64,000 nt of DNA from Vitreoscilla massiliensis. Its GTDB lineage: Bacteria; Pseudomonadota; Gammaproteobacteria; Burkholderiales; Neisseriaceae. Position numbers and translations under genes: made by a program. The DNA is taken from assembly GCF_001457815.1 (NCBI RefSeq), contig NZ_LN898221.1:1135053-1199052 (forward strand). The letters are read 5' to 3'. Positions 8,085-16,238 of the stretch are shown here, in pieces; positions within the stretch are counted from its first letter, which is position 1, and the number at the start of each line of letters is the position of its first letter. Under the pieces are notes generated by a model, which saw only the letters and a program-made list of their open reading frames with translations, was not told the DNA's origin and did not search any database.

Positions 8085-9335
8085 TTAAGTCACTTCGCCG
8101 CGGCGGTGAAATTCAGGCGTGTCCCAAGTTTTGTTGTCCAAAATGTCTTTCAGATGCTGTACCGCATGCCACACATCTTCAAAACTCAAGTACAGCGGTG
8201 TGATGCCAAAGCGCATCACCTCAGGCTCGCGATAATCGCCGATGACACCGCGCGCAATCAAGGCTTGGATGATGGCAAAACCGTGTTCGTGTTTGAGGCT
8301 GACATGGCTGCCGCGCACCGCGTGTTCGCGTGGGGTAATCATTTCCAATGGATGGTTCGCGCATTCTTGCTCGACCAAGGCTATGAACAAATCGGTCATG
8401 GCCAAAGATTTGGCGCGAATTTTCGGCATGTCGGCCTGTAAATGCACGTCTATGCCACATTCGACCAAGGCCAACGAGGTAATCGGTTGCGTACCGCTCA
8501 AATAGCGGCGTATGCCAGCAGCAGGCGCATAATCCGTCGCCATTTCAAACGGCTGCGCATGGCCCCACCAACCCGATAAAGGCTGAGCACAACGGTTCAC
8601 ATGTTTGGCCGGCACCCACACCATCGCTGGCGCACCCGGGCCACCATTGAGGTATTTGTAAGTACAACCGATGGCAAAGTCGGCATCGGCACCGTTCAAA
8701 TCTATGTCGACCGCGCCGATGGAATGGCACAAATCCCAAATCACCAAGCCGCCGTGCGCGTGTATCGCCGCGGTGGTGTCTTGCATAGGCCACAAATAGC
8801 CGGTACGGTAATTCACGTGCGACAACACCACTGCTGCCACTTGCTCATTCAATGCGGCCTGTAATTCTTCTGGGCCAGAAATCAATTGCAATTGGTAGCC
8901 TTGATTAAGCCACTCCGACATGCCTTGGATGATGTACAAATCGGTTGGGAAGGCTTCGCGTTCGGCAATGATGATTTTGCGCTCACTTGAGGCTTCGCTT
9001 TGAATGCGCAGTGCCGTGGCCAAGACTTTGAACAAATTGGTGCTGGTGGTATCGGTGATGGCGACTTCGCCTTCTTTGGCGCCGACCACTTGTGCAACCT
9101 TATTGCCAATGTTTAATGGCAGGTTCCACCATTGGTTTTTGTTCCAACTGCTGATTAAGTCTTGCTGCCATTCTTGCTCTACCACCGCTTGGGCACGGGC
9201 AGAAGCACTTTTTGGGCGTGCACCCAAAGAGTTACCGTCCAAATAAATGGTGTTGTCAGGCAAGGCAAATTGCTGCTTCATGCCTGCCAAAGGATCGACA
9301 GCGTCTAACTGTCGGCAATACTCGAGTGTTAACAT
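8085..9335 (-). CDS. kynU: kynureninase
   Basis: 416 residues, the usual length. It is a fold-type I PLP enzyme that cleaves L-kynurenine to anthranilate and L-alanine. Visible features: YLDGNSLGARP near the N-terminus, a Thr-Ser-Thr-Asn phosphate-binding segment near 96-100, IWDLCHSIGA at 199-208 with the cofactor Asp, and the Schiff-base Lys227 in CTYKYLNGGPG. AGGAT precedes the ATG by 8 nt. It lies downstream of tryptophan dioxygenase on the same strand, 61 bp away. Two uptake-like repeats sit inside the gene (cores at 8433 and 8856), the second encoding LQAAL. Confidence 0.97.
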   Translation of the reverse strand: MLTLEYCRQLDAVDPLAGMKQQFALPDNTIYLDGNSLGARPKSASARAQAVVEQEWQQDLISSWNKNQWWNLPLNIGNKVAQVVGAKEGEVAITDTTSTNLFKVLATALRIQSEASSERKIIIAEREAFPTDLYIIQGMSEWLNQGYQLQLISGPEELQAALNEQVAAVVLSHVNYRTGYLWPMQDTTAAIHAHGGLVIWDLCHSIGAVDIDLNGADADFAIGCTYKYLNGGPGAPAMVWVPAKHVNRCAQPLSGWWGHAQPFEMATDYAPAAGIRRYLSGTQPITSLALVECGIDVHLQADMPKIRAKSLAMTDLFIALVEQECANHPLEMITPREHAVRGSHVSLKHEHGFAIIQALIARGVIGDYREPEVMRFGITPLYLSFEDVWHAVQHLKDILDNKTWDTPEFHRRGEVT

Positions 9336-9396
9336 GGCGTTTCATCCTATGCTGTGAGATTGGTGAAAGGGTTGTCAGTGTGTGTGACTACATGGT

Positions 9397-10431
9397 TTAA
9401 GAATAAGACATCGCCGCCAATACCGGCTCAGGCAAGGCTGGCAAACGGTGTCTTGGCATCAAAAACGAGGTCAATTCGGCGATTTCTTTGAAGATCATGT
9501 GGCTGTCGGCAGCGGCTTTCAAATAGCCCGCGCCCGAGCTGCCACCGGTACCGACGCGTTTGCCTATGGTGCGGCCAACCATGTGGATGTGGCGGTAGCG
9601 CCACAGCGACAATTGTTCGTCGATTTCCAATAGCAAACTCAGCAATTCATATGGCAATTGCAACAGCGGGTAATCGCGGTACATCATGATGAACAAGGCA
9701 TTTTTGCTGGCACTTTGGCTTAAGCGGCGCTCGCTTGGGTAGGTATCGGCCTGTATGAACAATTGGTCGAACACGGCCAAATTGGCGGCTTCGGCTGGCG
9801 ACAAATCGGCGGCGTAAGCACTGCGAAACTGCTGCCAAAAGCCTTGTTGCTCGGTATGGTGGTCGCGCCAATGCTGGCTGTGCTCGGCCAAAGGCATGCG
9901 CTCTAACCAACGATTGAGCAATACCAATAGCGAAGTTTGCTGCTCTGCGTCTTGCACGCGTTGGCGGTCTTGCTCGCTCAATTGCGAAACATAGTATTCT
10001 TGGCCGTGGCGATTGGCGTATTCCAAACCCAGCAAGGCCTCGATGGTTTTGAACTGTATGCTTTGAAAGCCAGAAGCGGGACGCAACAAATCGCGAAAAT
10101 CCAAGAAATCCAGTGCCGTCATGGTTTCCAACACCGAAATCTGTTTCACCAACACTTCCAAAATCTCGCACACGCGTTTCAAGCGACAGACGGCATTGTA
10201 AATATCGGGCGAATTGTCGGACACATTCGGTTTTAAGAAGATTTCTCGCACTATGTTGATTTCGTGCAAGATTTGTTTGAACCACAACTCATAGGTTTGG
10301 TGAATAATGATGAACAACATCTCATCGTCGGCGCGTATGCCCTCTTTGGCACTTTCGGGCTGTTGCGCATTGAGAATGTTGTCGAGTTGCAAATATTCGG
10401 CATAGTAAACCGGTGGTCGTTGTGGCTTCAT
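9397..10431 (-). CDS. kynA: tryptophan 2,3-dioxygenase
   Basis: 344 residues from ATG 10431, preceded by AGAAGA; an in-frame ATG at 10491 has no ribosome-binding site. It is a heme enzyme opening the indole ring of L-tryptophan to N-formylkynurenine, the first step of the cluster. HQTYELWFKQ, the substrate and heme pocket, is near residue 44. The distal block RYRHIHMVGRTIGKR with GTGGSSG, where the heme-ligating His lies, is near 290-315. It is longer than the usual 280-300 residue proteobacterial KynA because of extra helical sequence in the middle, and looks closer to the long forms known from animals and Bacteroidetes. Confidence 0.95.
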   Translation of the reverse strand: MKPQRPPVYYAEYLQLDNILNAQQPESAKEGIRADDEMLFIIIHQTYELWFKQILHEINIVREIFLKPNVSDNSPDIYNAVCRLKRVCEILEVLVKQISVLETMTALDFLDFRDLLRPASGFQSIQFKTIEALLGLEYANRHGQEYYVSQLSEQDRQRVQDAEQQTSLLVLLNRWLERMPLAEHSQHWRDHHTEQQGFWQQFRSAYAADLSPAEAANLAVFDQLFIQADTYPSERRLSQSASKNALFIMMYRDYPLLQLPYELLSLLLEIDEQLSLWRYRHIHMVGRTIGKRVGTGGSSGAGYLKAAADSHMIFKEIAELTSFLMPRHRLPALPEPVLAAMSYS

Positions 10432-10601
10432 GTGTCTGTTCTTCTGATGATGTGATTGTGGAATAAAGCCTTGAAAACATGCCTTATTCATGAAATCAGT
10501 GTATCACAAGGCCAATTGCATAAAATTGCATATTTAGGCAGCCACCAAGTCAATTTTCAAATATTATGCACACATACCCATCAATTTTCGCAGGAATCAC
10601 C
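10432..10601. promoter_or_regulatory. divergent control region between kynA and an Lrp/AsnC gene
   Basis: 170 bp separate the divergent start codons. The middle is AT-rich (around 10520-10570). The arrangement suggests that the regulator binds here to control both itself and the kyn genes. I could not fix a convincing -35/-10 pair or operator by eye. Confidence 0.5.
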
Positions 10602-11078
10602 ATGTTAGACCAAATCGATGTCAAAATTTTGCGCCAACTGCAAGCCAATGGCCGCCTGAGCAACCAAGATTTGGCCGACCAAGTGGCCTTATCGCCGTCG
10701 GCATGTTTGCGCCGCGTGAAGACTTTGGAACAAGAAGGCTATATTGATGGCTACCATGCGCTGCTGAACGCGCCCAAGCTTGGCTACCGTGTCGAGGCGT
10801 TTGTGCAAGTGCGCATAGACCAGAGCAACGACGATTGGCACGACCAATTCATTGCCACCATCGCCGATTTGGACGAAATCGCCGATGCTTACATCATTAC
10901 CGGCAATGCCAATTACCTGCTGCGCATCCGCGCGCGCGATTTTGAGCATTTCTCCACCTTCATCATTCATACGCTGAACCGCATCGCTGGCGTGCGCGAC
11001 ATCCAATCGAATATGGTGATGCAGAATTTGAAGAACAACGGCAAATTATTGCCACTGCCAAACAGCGTGCCGAAATAA
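10602..11078 (+). CDS. Lrp/AsnC-family regulator, candidate kynurenine regulator
   Basis: 158 residues from ATG 10602, preceded by AGGA at 7 nt; an in-frame ATG at 10566 is rejected. The N-terminal AsnC helix-turn-helix spans about residues 4-60 (LSNQDLADQVALSPSACLRR), followed by the RAM ligand-binding domain (YRVEAFVQVRI; ITGNANYLLRI). It is divergent from kynA, the arrangement of KynR in Pseudomonas, which activates the kyn operon on sensing kynurenine. The specific role here is inference. Confidence 0.9.
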   Translation: MLDQIDVKILRQLQANGRLSNQDLADQVALSPSACLRRVKTLEQEGYIDGYHALLNAPKLGYRVEAFVQVRIDQSNDDWHDQFIATIADLDEIADAYIITGNANYLLRIRARDFEHFSTFIIHTLNRIAGVRDIQSNMVMQNLKNNGKLLPLPNSVPK

Positions 11079-11311
11079 CAGCGAAATATGGGCGATGAAA
11101 GAAATGCTGAACACTGACAACCGTTTTGCAGCAAGCAGATACAATACTGTTTGGGTGCAACCAACACACTTAAGCAATGTGTTTAAGGAAGATGCACAGG
11201 CTCAGGGAGAGGACTGCTGCTTGAGTTGACACACATACTGTTAAATTAAAAGCAATGTTGTGTATTATTAAGTCCAAGCGAAACTCTTGTTGTTATGTCT
11301 GCCAAACACAC
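11079..11311. other. non-coding spacer
   Basis: About 230 bp after the Lrp/AsnC gene. It contains an AGGGAGAGG purine run near 11204 that is not followed by an open frame. Short minus-strand frames around 10963-11169 overlap the regulator and have no domain. No RNA gene seen. Confidence 0.4.
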
Positions 11312-11346
11312 AAAAGCGGCCTGTAAATAAGTTACAGGCCGCTTTT
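11312..11346. terminator. bidirectional terminator from an inverted repeat pair
   Basis: Arms of 15 bp (AAAAGCGGCCTGTAA) with a 5-nt loop lie between the plus-strand Lrp gene and the end of the minus-strand FKBP gene. T-runs of four flank both sides. Confidence 0.7.
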
Positions 11347-11376
11347 AACACTTCAAGCGCTTTACAGCACTAGGGC

Positions 11377-11856
11377 TTAGTGGTGATGACCACCAGCGCC
11401 GTGTACGTGACCGTGAGCGGATTCTTCTTCAGTGGCATCGCGTACATCGACGATTTCCACATCAAAGTTCAAGTCTTGGCCAGCCAATGGGTGGTTGGCA
11501 TCGACAGTCACTTGGTCACCGTTAACGGCTTTAACCGTAATCACTTGCACACCTTCAGGGGTGTTGGCTTGGAATTGCATGCCAGGCTCGATTTGGTCCA
11601 CACCTTGGAAGGCTTCGCGCGGAACATCGTTAACCAATTGTTCGTGGTACTCGCCGTAAGCTTCAGCAGCAGGCACTTTAACGGTTAATTTGTCGCCGAC
11701 TTTTTTACCAGTCAATTCTTTTTCCAAACCTGGAATGATGTTGCCAGCGCCATGCAAGTAAGGCATAGGTTGGTCTTGTGATTGATCCAATACATCGCCT
11801 TGCGCATTGGTTAAAGTGTAATGAAAACTTACGACTTTGCCGTTTTCAACTGTCAT
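11377..11856 (-). CDS. SlyD/FkpB-like FKBP peptidyl-prolyl isomerase with His-rich tail
   Basis: 159 residues from ATG 11856, with AAGGA 7 nt upstream; an in-frame GTG five codons earlier is less likely. The FKBP domain is split by an IF (insert-in-flap) region, as in SlyD: residues 1-65 contain the GNIIPGLEKEL core motif and the insert follows. The C-terminus ends with HGHVHGAGGHHH, a metal-binding tail as in SlyD. It is a cytoplasmic prolyl isomerase and chaperone with likely nickel binding. Confidence 0.93.
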   Translation of the reverse strand: MTVENGKVVSFHYTLTNAQGDVLDQSQDQPMPYLHGAGNIIPGLEKELTGKKVGDKLTVKVPAAEAYGEYHEQLVNDVPREAFQGVDQIEPGMQFQANTPEGVQVITVKAVNGDQVTVDANHPLAGQDLNFDVEIVDVRDATEEESAHGHVHGAGGHHH

Positions 11857-11953
11857 TATGTGTTCCTTCACGTTAAATGTTTGGGCATCTTACCTTGTTT
11901 TGCAAATAAGCATCAAACGCGAAATTTCAAGAGTTGGCGTGTAAATTTTCATT

Positions 11954-12427
11954 TCACTGTGTTTGTTCCAATTGCTGGCTTTGTTTTTCAGTGATGTCGT
12001 CCAAGGTGCGTTGCACCGCTTGTGGCTTGGTTTCGCCACTGGCAGGCGCCACGCCCCAAGCCTTTTCCATCGCCTCTTGCGCCGCTTTGTATTCACCATC
12101 TTTTTGCTGGTAAATTTGCTCTGTGGCCTTGCCTTGCAACATCATCACAATAATCCAAGGAATCACCAACACCGCCACCAACATGATGCCACCAGCCAAA
12201 TAGCGCTTGTCCGAACCCACTGACAAACCATTGCGGCGTGCATGCATCTTGATGCCCATTTGCTTGTTGTATTGGGCACGGCGCTTGTCATCAAGCAGGT
12301 AATTCTCTGCCAATTTCAAATAGCGTTCTTCTATGTCTTGGCGGTCACGCGCCAAGCGTATCGCCCGTTGGATGGCAATCACATTCGCGTCTTCCGGAAT
12401 GTTCAAAATATCGTACAAATTCACCAT
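11954..12427 (-). CDS. membrane-anchored J-domain-like protein lacking HPD
   Basis: 157 residues from ATG 12427, set by GGAG 7 nt upstream. Residues 3-58 read like a J domain (NLYDILNIPEDANVIAIQRAIR; YLLDDKRRAQYNKQM), but the HPD tripeptide needed to stimulate Hsp70 is absent (the region reads RLARDRQDIEER). One hydrophobic segment at about 82-101 anchors it, followed by a charged, Gln-rich, probably coiled C-terminus. It may be an Hsp70 decoy or a scaffold; function unknown. An uptake-like repeat core lies at 12453-12460 upstream. Confidence 0.75.
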   Translation of the reverse strand: MVNLYDILNIPEDANVIAIQRAIRLARDRQDIEERYLKLAENYLLDDKRRAQYNKQMGIKMHARRNGLSVGSDKRYLAGGIMLVAVLVIPWIIVMMLQGKATEQIYQQKDGEYKAAQEAMEKAWGVAPASGETKPQAVQRTLDDITEKQSQQLEQTQ

Positions 12428-12487
12428 TACCCGCTCCAAATACAAGGTAAGCGGCCTGTAAACCTTACTGTACTTGCTGCAGTAGGT

Positions 12488-13423
12488 TTAGCTCACAGGC
12501 GTGAGCAATTGGCCCTTATTGATAAATGCCGCCACGTTTTGCAGCAGCAACGCATCCATGTCCATACGTGTTTCGCGTGTGGCGCTGCCGATGTGCGGCG
12601 TCAACACCACCCGCTCGTCTTGCAATAAAGCGGCTGGAATATTGGGCTCGTGTTCAAACACATCCAAAGCCGCACCAGCAATGTGGTTTTGCGCCAACGC
12701 CTGCACCAACGCAGCCTCGTCTACCACCGAACCACGGGCAATATTGATTAAAAAACCGTGTTCGCCCAAGGCTTGCAATACCGCCGCATCGACCAAGTGT
12801 TCAGTCGCAGCGCCACCGGGGCAAGCCACCAGCAAATAATCGGCCCAAGCCGCCAAGTCTTGCAGCGTGTCGGCATAAGCATAATCTAAAGCAGACACTC
12901 TATGGCGATTATGATAAGCGATGTGCATTTTAAAACCTTGCGCGCGCTCAGCAATGGCCAAACCAATGCGCCCCAAACCCAAGATACCGAGCTTTTTGCC
13001 ACTGACACGGCTGCCCATGCCAAAACGCTGCTTGCTGCCCCACAAACCGGCACGGACATAACGGTCTCCTGCGCTGATGCCGCGCGACACATCGATTAAC
13101 ATGCCCATCGCCACATCGGCGACACAATCGGTCAACACATCGGGGGTATTGCTCAAAGCGATGCCGCGTTGTTGCAAAGCCTGCACATCAATTGAATCAT
13201 AACCCACGCCAAAACTGCACACCGCACGCAAATTCGGCAGCGCCGCTATTTGAGCGGCGTTTAAACCATAGGCCGCCGAAGTCACCACCAACTCAAAATC
13301 GGCACCAGACTGTTGTAAAAATTCGCCGCTTTGTGTTTGTTGCCACAGCGCACAAGCACTGTATTGGCGTTCTAAATGCTGATTCACGTCATTGGACAAA
13401 CGTCCGATTTGCAAGATTTGCAT
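12488..13423 (-). CDS. D-isomer 2-hydroxyacid dehydrogenase (hydroxypyruvate/glyoxylate reductase type)
   Basis: 311 residues. The nucleotide-binding motif GLGRIG is at 149-154. The catalytic set is Arg230 (NIARGS), Glu259 (DVFEHEP) and His277 (TPHIGS). It reduces 2-oxoacids such as glyoxylate or hydroxypyruvate with NAD(P)H. The exact substrate cannot be read from sequence. An AAGGA site precedes the ATG. It is divergent from typA. Confidence 0.92.
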   Translation of the reverse strand: MQILQIGRLSNDVNQHLERQYSACALWQQTQSGEFLQQSGADFELVVTSAAYGLNAAQIAALPNLRAVCSFGVGYDSIDVQALQQRGIALSNTPDVLTDCVADVAMGMLIDVSRGISAGDRYVRAGLWGSKQRFGMGSRVSGKKLGILGLGRIGLAIAERAQGFKMHIAYHNRHRVSALDYAYADTLQDLAAWADYLLVACPGGAATEHLVDAAVLQALGEHGFLINIARGSVVDEAALVQALAQNHIAGAALDVFEHEPNIPAALLQDERVVLTPHIGSATRETRMDMDALLLQNVAAFINKGQLLTPVS

Positions 13424-13490
13424 CGTACTTCCTTAAAATTCGGTTAAAAAACGCTATTTTTTTCATATCGATAAACGATGACACCTTATT

Positions 13491-13498
13491 TACAGGCC
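13491..13498 (-). repeat. single uptake-like repeat in the dehydrogenase-typA spacer
   Basis: Core TACAGGCC within TTTACAGGCCGCTTA, in the divergent intergenic region 65 bp upstream of the typA promoter -10. Confidence 0.7.
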
Positions 13499-13552
13499 GC
13501 TTAGCTCGCTTGTTGCATCGCAATAGAAAAACCGTCATGGTTTTTTGAATGG

Positions 13553-13561
13553 TGATATAAT
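13553..13561 (+). promoter_or_regulatory. extended -10 promoter of typA
   Basis: TGATATAAT, a perfect TATAAT at 13556-13561 with the extended TG element, lies 38 bp before the typA ATG. No good -35 is seen, as expected for extended -10 promoters. Confidence 0.6.
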
Positions 13562-13599
13562 GCGCGCTTACAAAAAAACGATTAGATTTCAACGAGATT

Positions 13600-15414
13600 A
13601 TGAGCAAACAAATTCGCAACATCGCCATCATTGCCCACGTCGATCATGGCAAAACCACTTTAGTGGACCAATTATTGCGTCAATCAGGTACATTCAGCGC
13701 CCACCAACAGGTTGACGAGCGCGTGATGGACAACAATGACATCGAGAAAGAACGCGGCATCACCATTTTGGCAAAAAACACTGCCATTGACTATGAAGGC
13801 TACCACATCAACATCGTCGACACTCCGGGACACGCGGACTTCGGTGGTGAAGTAGAACGTGTATTGGGCATGGTAGACTGCGTGGTTTTGTTGGTTGACG
13901 CACAAGAAGGCCCTATGCCTCAAACCCGTTTCGTGACCAAAAAAGCTTTGGCTTTGGGTTTGCGTCCTATCGTGGTTGTGAACAAAATTGACAAACCAGG
14001 TGCACGTCCTAGCTGGGCCATCGACCAAACATTTGAATTGTTTGATAACTTGGGCGCCACTGACGAACAATTGGACTTCCCTATTGTGTACGCTTCTGGC
14101 TTGTCTGGCTTTGCCAAATTGCAAGAAGATGATGTCTCTGACAACATGCGCCCACTGTTTGAAACCATTTTGAAACACACTCCAGAACCAGCTGGCTCTG
14201 CCGATGCGCCGTTGCAATTCCAAATTTCACAATTGGACTACTCAACTTATACAGGCCGCTTGGGCATTGGCCGCATCTTGAACGGTCGCATCAAACCCGG
14301 CCAAATCGTGTCTGTGATGCAAGCCGATGAGCAAATCGCTCAAGGTCGTATCAACCAATTGTTGGGCTTTAAAGGCTTGGATCGTGTGCCTTTGGAAGAA
14401 GCTGGCGCCGGTGACATCGTGATTATCTCTGGCTTAGACGACATCAACATTGGTGTGACCATTGCCGAAAAAGAAAACCCAGTTGGCTTGCCTATGTTGT
14501 CTGTAGACGAACCTACTTTGACCATGGACTTCATGGTGAACACTTCGCCATTGGCCGGTACTGAAGGCAAATTTGTGACTTCACGCCAAATCCGTGAACG
14601 CTTAACGCACGAATTGTTGACCAACGTGGCTTTGCGTGTTGAAGACACTGAAGACGCTGATATTTTCCGCGTATCAGGTCGTGGTGAATTGCATTTGACC
14701 ATTTTGTTGGAAAACATGCGTCGCGAAGGTTATGAATTGGCCGTTGCCAAACCTCGCGTGGTGTACAAAGACATCAATGGCGAAAAATGCGAACCTTACG
14801 AAAACCTGACCGTGGACATGGAAGACAACACCCAAGGCGCGGTGATGGAAGAATTGGGTCGTCGCCGTGGTGAATTGGTGAACATGGAAAGCGACGGCAA
14901 AGGCCGTACCCGTTTGGAATACAAAATTCCAGCACGCGGTTTGATTGGTTTCCAAGGCGATTTCATGACCATGACTCGCGGTGTGGGCTTGATGTCTCAC
15001 GTGTTTGACGATTACGGTCCGGTTAAAGCCGACATGCCAGGTCGTCACAATGGCGTATTGGTATCGCAAGAGCAAGGTGAAGCCGTGGCTTACGCTTTGT
15101 GGAACTTGGAAGACCGTGGCCGCATGTTCGTGAGCCCAGGCGACAAAATCTACGAAGGCATGATCATCGGCATCCACAGCCGTGACAACGACTTGGTGGT
15201 CAACCCATTAAAAGGCAAAAAACTGACCAACGTGCGTGCCTCTGGTACTGACGAAGCGGTTCGTTTGACCACACCGATGAAATTGACTTTGGAAAGCGCG
15301 GTTGAATTCATCGATGATGATGAATTGGTGGAAATCACCCCACAATCGATCCGTTTGCGCAAACGCTATTTGAGCGAAACTGAACGCCGTCGTCATTTCA
15401 AAAAATTAGACTAA
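13600..15414 (+). CDS. typA: ribosome-associated translational GTPase TypA/BipA
   Basis: 604 residues. The P-loop AHVDHGKTT is at 12-20 and is followed by the G2 region, DTPGHADF (G3) and NKID (G4). EF-Tu-like domain 2, EF-G-like domains III and V, and the BipA C-terminal domain are all in place. It acts on the ribosome in assembly and stress adaptation. Codon use is biased to a narrow set (TTG, GAA, AAA, GGC), suggesting high expression. One uptake-like repeat lies inside the gene at 14250-14257. Confidence 0.98.
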   Translation: MSKQIRNIAIIAHVDHGKTTLVDQLLRQSGTFSAHQQVDERVMDNNDIEKERGITILAKNTAIDYEGYHINIVDTPGHADFGGEVERVLGMVDCVVLLVDAQEGPMPQTRFVTKKALALGLRPIVVVNKIDKPGARPSWAIDQTFELFDNLGATDEQLDFPIVYASGLSGFAKLQEDDVSDNMRPLFETILKHTPEPAGSADAPLQFQISQLDYSTYTGRLGIGRILNGRIKPGQIVSVMQADEQIAQGRINQLLGFKGLDRVPLEEAGAGDIVIISGLDDINIGVTIAEKENPVGLPMLSVDEPTLTMDFMVNTSPLAGTEGKFVTSRQIRERLTHELLTNVALRVEDTEDADIFRVSGRGELHLTILLENMRREGYELAVAKPRVVYKDINGEKCEPYENLTVDMEDNTQGAVMEELGRRRGELVNMESDGKGRTRLEYKIPARGLIGFQGDFMTMTRGVGLMSHVFDDYGPVKADMPGRHNGVLVSQEQGEAVAYALWNLEDRGRMFVSPGDKIYEGMIIGIHSRDNDLVVNPLKGKKLTNVRASGTDEAVRLTTPMKLTLESAVEFIDDDELVEITPQSIRLRKRYLSETERRRHFKKLD

Positions 15415-15440
15415 GCCATGTGCGGTCTGTCTTTATGTCA

Positions 15441-15468
15441 AAGCGTCCTGTAAGGGACGCTTTTTTTA
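15441..15468 (+). terminator. typA intrinsic terminator
   Basis: AAGCGTCC and GGACGCTT form an 8-bp stem with a TGTAAG loop, followed by a run of seven T. The left arm plus loop reads GCGTCCTGTAAG, one base from the uptake-like consensus. Confidence 0.85.
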
Positions 15469-15558
15469 TCGCAGTAACTTAATTTAAACCAGATTTACCC
15501 AGTATTGGCTTGTAAAGCCAGTGCTTGCATCCATGTAAGCGATACTTAACAGATTCCG

Positions 15559-16203
15559 ATGGGAACCCTCAACACCATGATCAAAAGCTTGGGCAAATTT
15601 TTATTGGGTTTGGTTTTGGGCGTGGCCGCGCTGGTGGCCGCGTATTACGCGTATTTCACCTACACAGGCAACAGCAAACTCGCGCAAAACCAACTCAACA
15701 CCGTCAGCCGCGAAGGCATCGTCACCCAAATCCACGAGCTCAATCGTTTGGAAACGATGGCGTTTCACATCGACACGGTGGTGAAATCCGAAAAAGAAGG
15801 CACATGGTACAAATTGTGGCAAGACCATGAAAAAGGCTTGTTTGTGGTGAAAGGCCAAGTCATTGCGGGTGTGGATTTGTCCAAACTCACGCCCAGCGAT
15901 GTCACCGTGTCTGCCGATGGCAAACAAGTGGCGATAGATTTGCCGCCGGCCGAAATTTTCACCATTTCCTTGGCCGACATTCAAATGTACGACTACCAAC
16001 GCGGCTGGCTTAACCCCGAACCCGTTAACCCAGAAGTGTTGACGCAAGTGCAAAGCGTGGCGCGCAGCCAAGTCAAACAATCGGCCTGTAAAGCCGAGAT
16101 TTTAAAACTGGCCAACGACAATGCCAGCAAACAAGTTGCGAAATTGTTTGAATTAACTGGTATTAAGGTCTCAGTACAAGCGGGTATCGTGCCTTCATGT
16201 TAA
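15559..16203 (+). CDS. DUF4230-like membrane-anchored protein
   Basis: 214 residues. One N-terminal hydrophobic helix at about 12-34 (GKFLLGLVLGVAALVAAYYAYF) is followed by an extracytoplasmic domain. The central strands (MAFHIDTVVKSEKEG; GLFVVKGQVIAGVDLSKL; VSADGKQVAIDLPPAEIF) match the general layout of DUF4230 proteins, whose function is unknown. The start is uncertain: ATG 15559 is used, and ATG 15577 is equally possible because neither has a strong ribosome-binding site. Core 16083-16090 is an uptake-like repeat read as SACKAE. Confidence 0.75.
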   Translation: MGTLNTMIKSLGKFLLGLVLGVAALVAAYYAYFTYTGNSKLAQNQLNTVSREGIVTQIHELNRLETMAFHIDTVVKSEKEGTWYKLWQDHEKGLFVVKGQVIAGVDLSKLTPSDVTVSADGKQVAIDLPPAEIFTISLADIQMYDYQRGWLNPEPVNPEVLTQVQSVARSQVKQSACKAEILKLANDNASKQVAKLFELTGIKVSVQAGIVPSC

Positions 16204-16238
16204 ACTGAGCTCAGCATATATCAATATGACATATTTTT

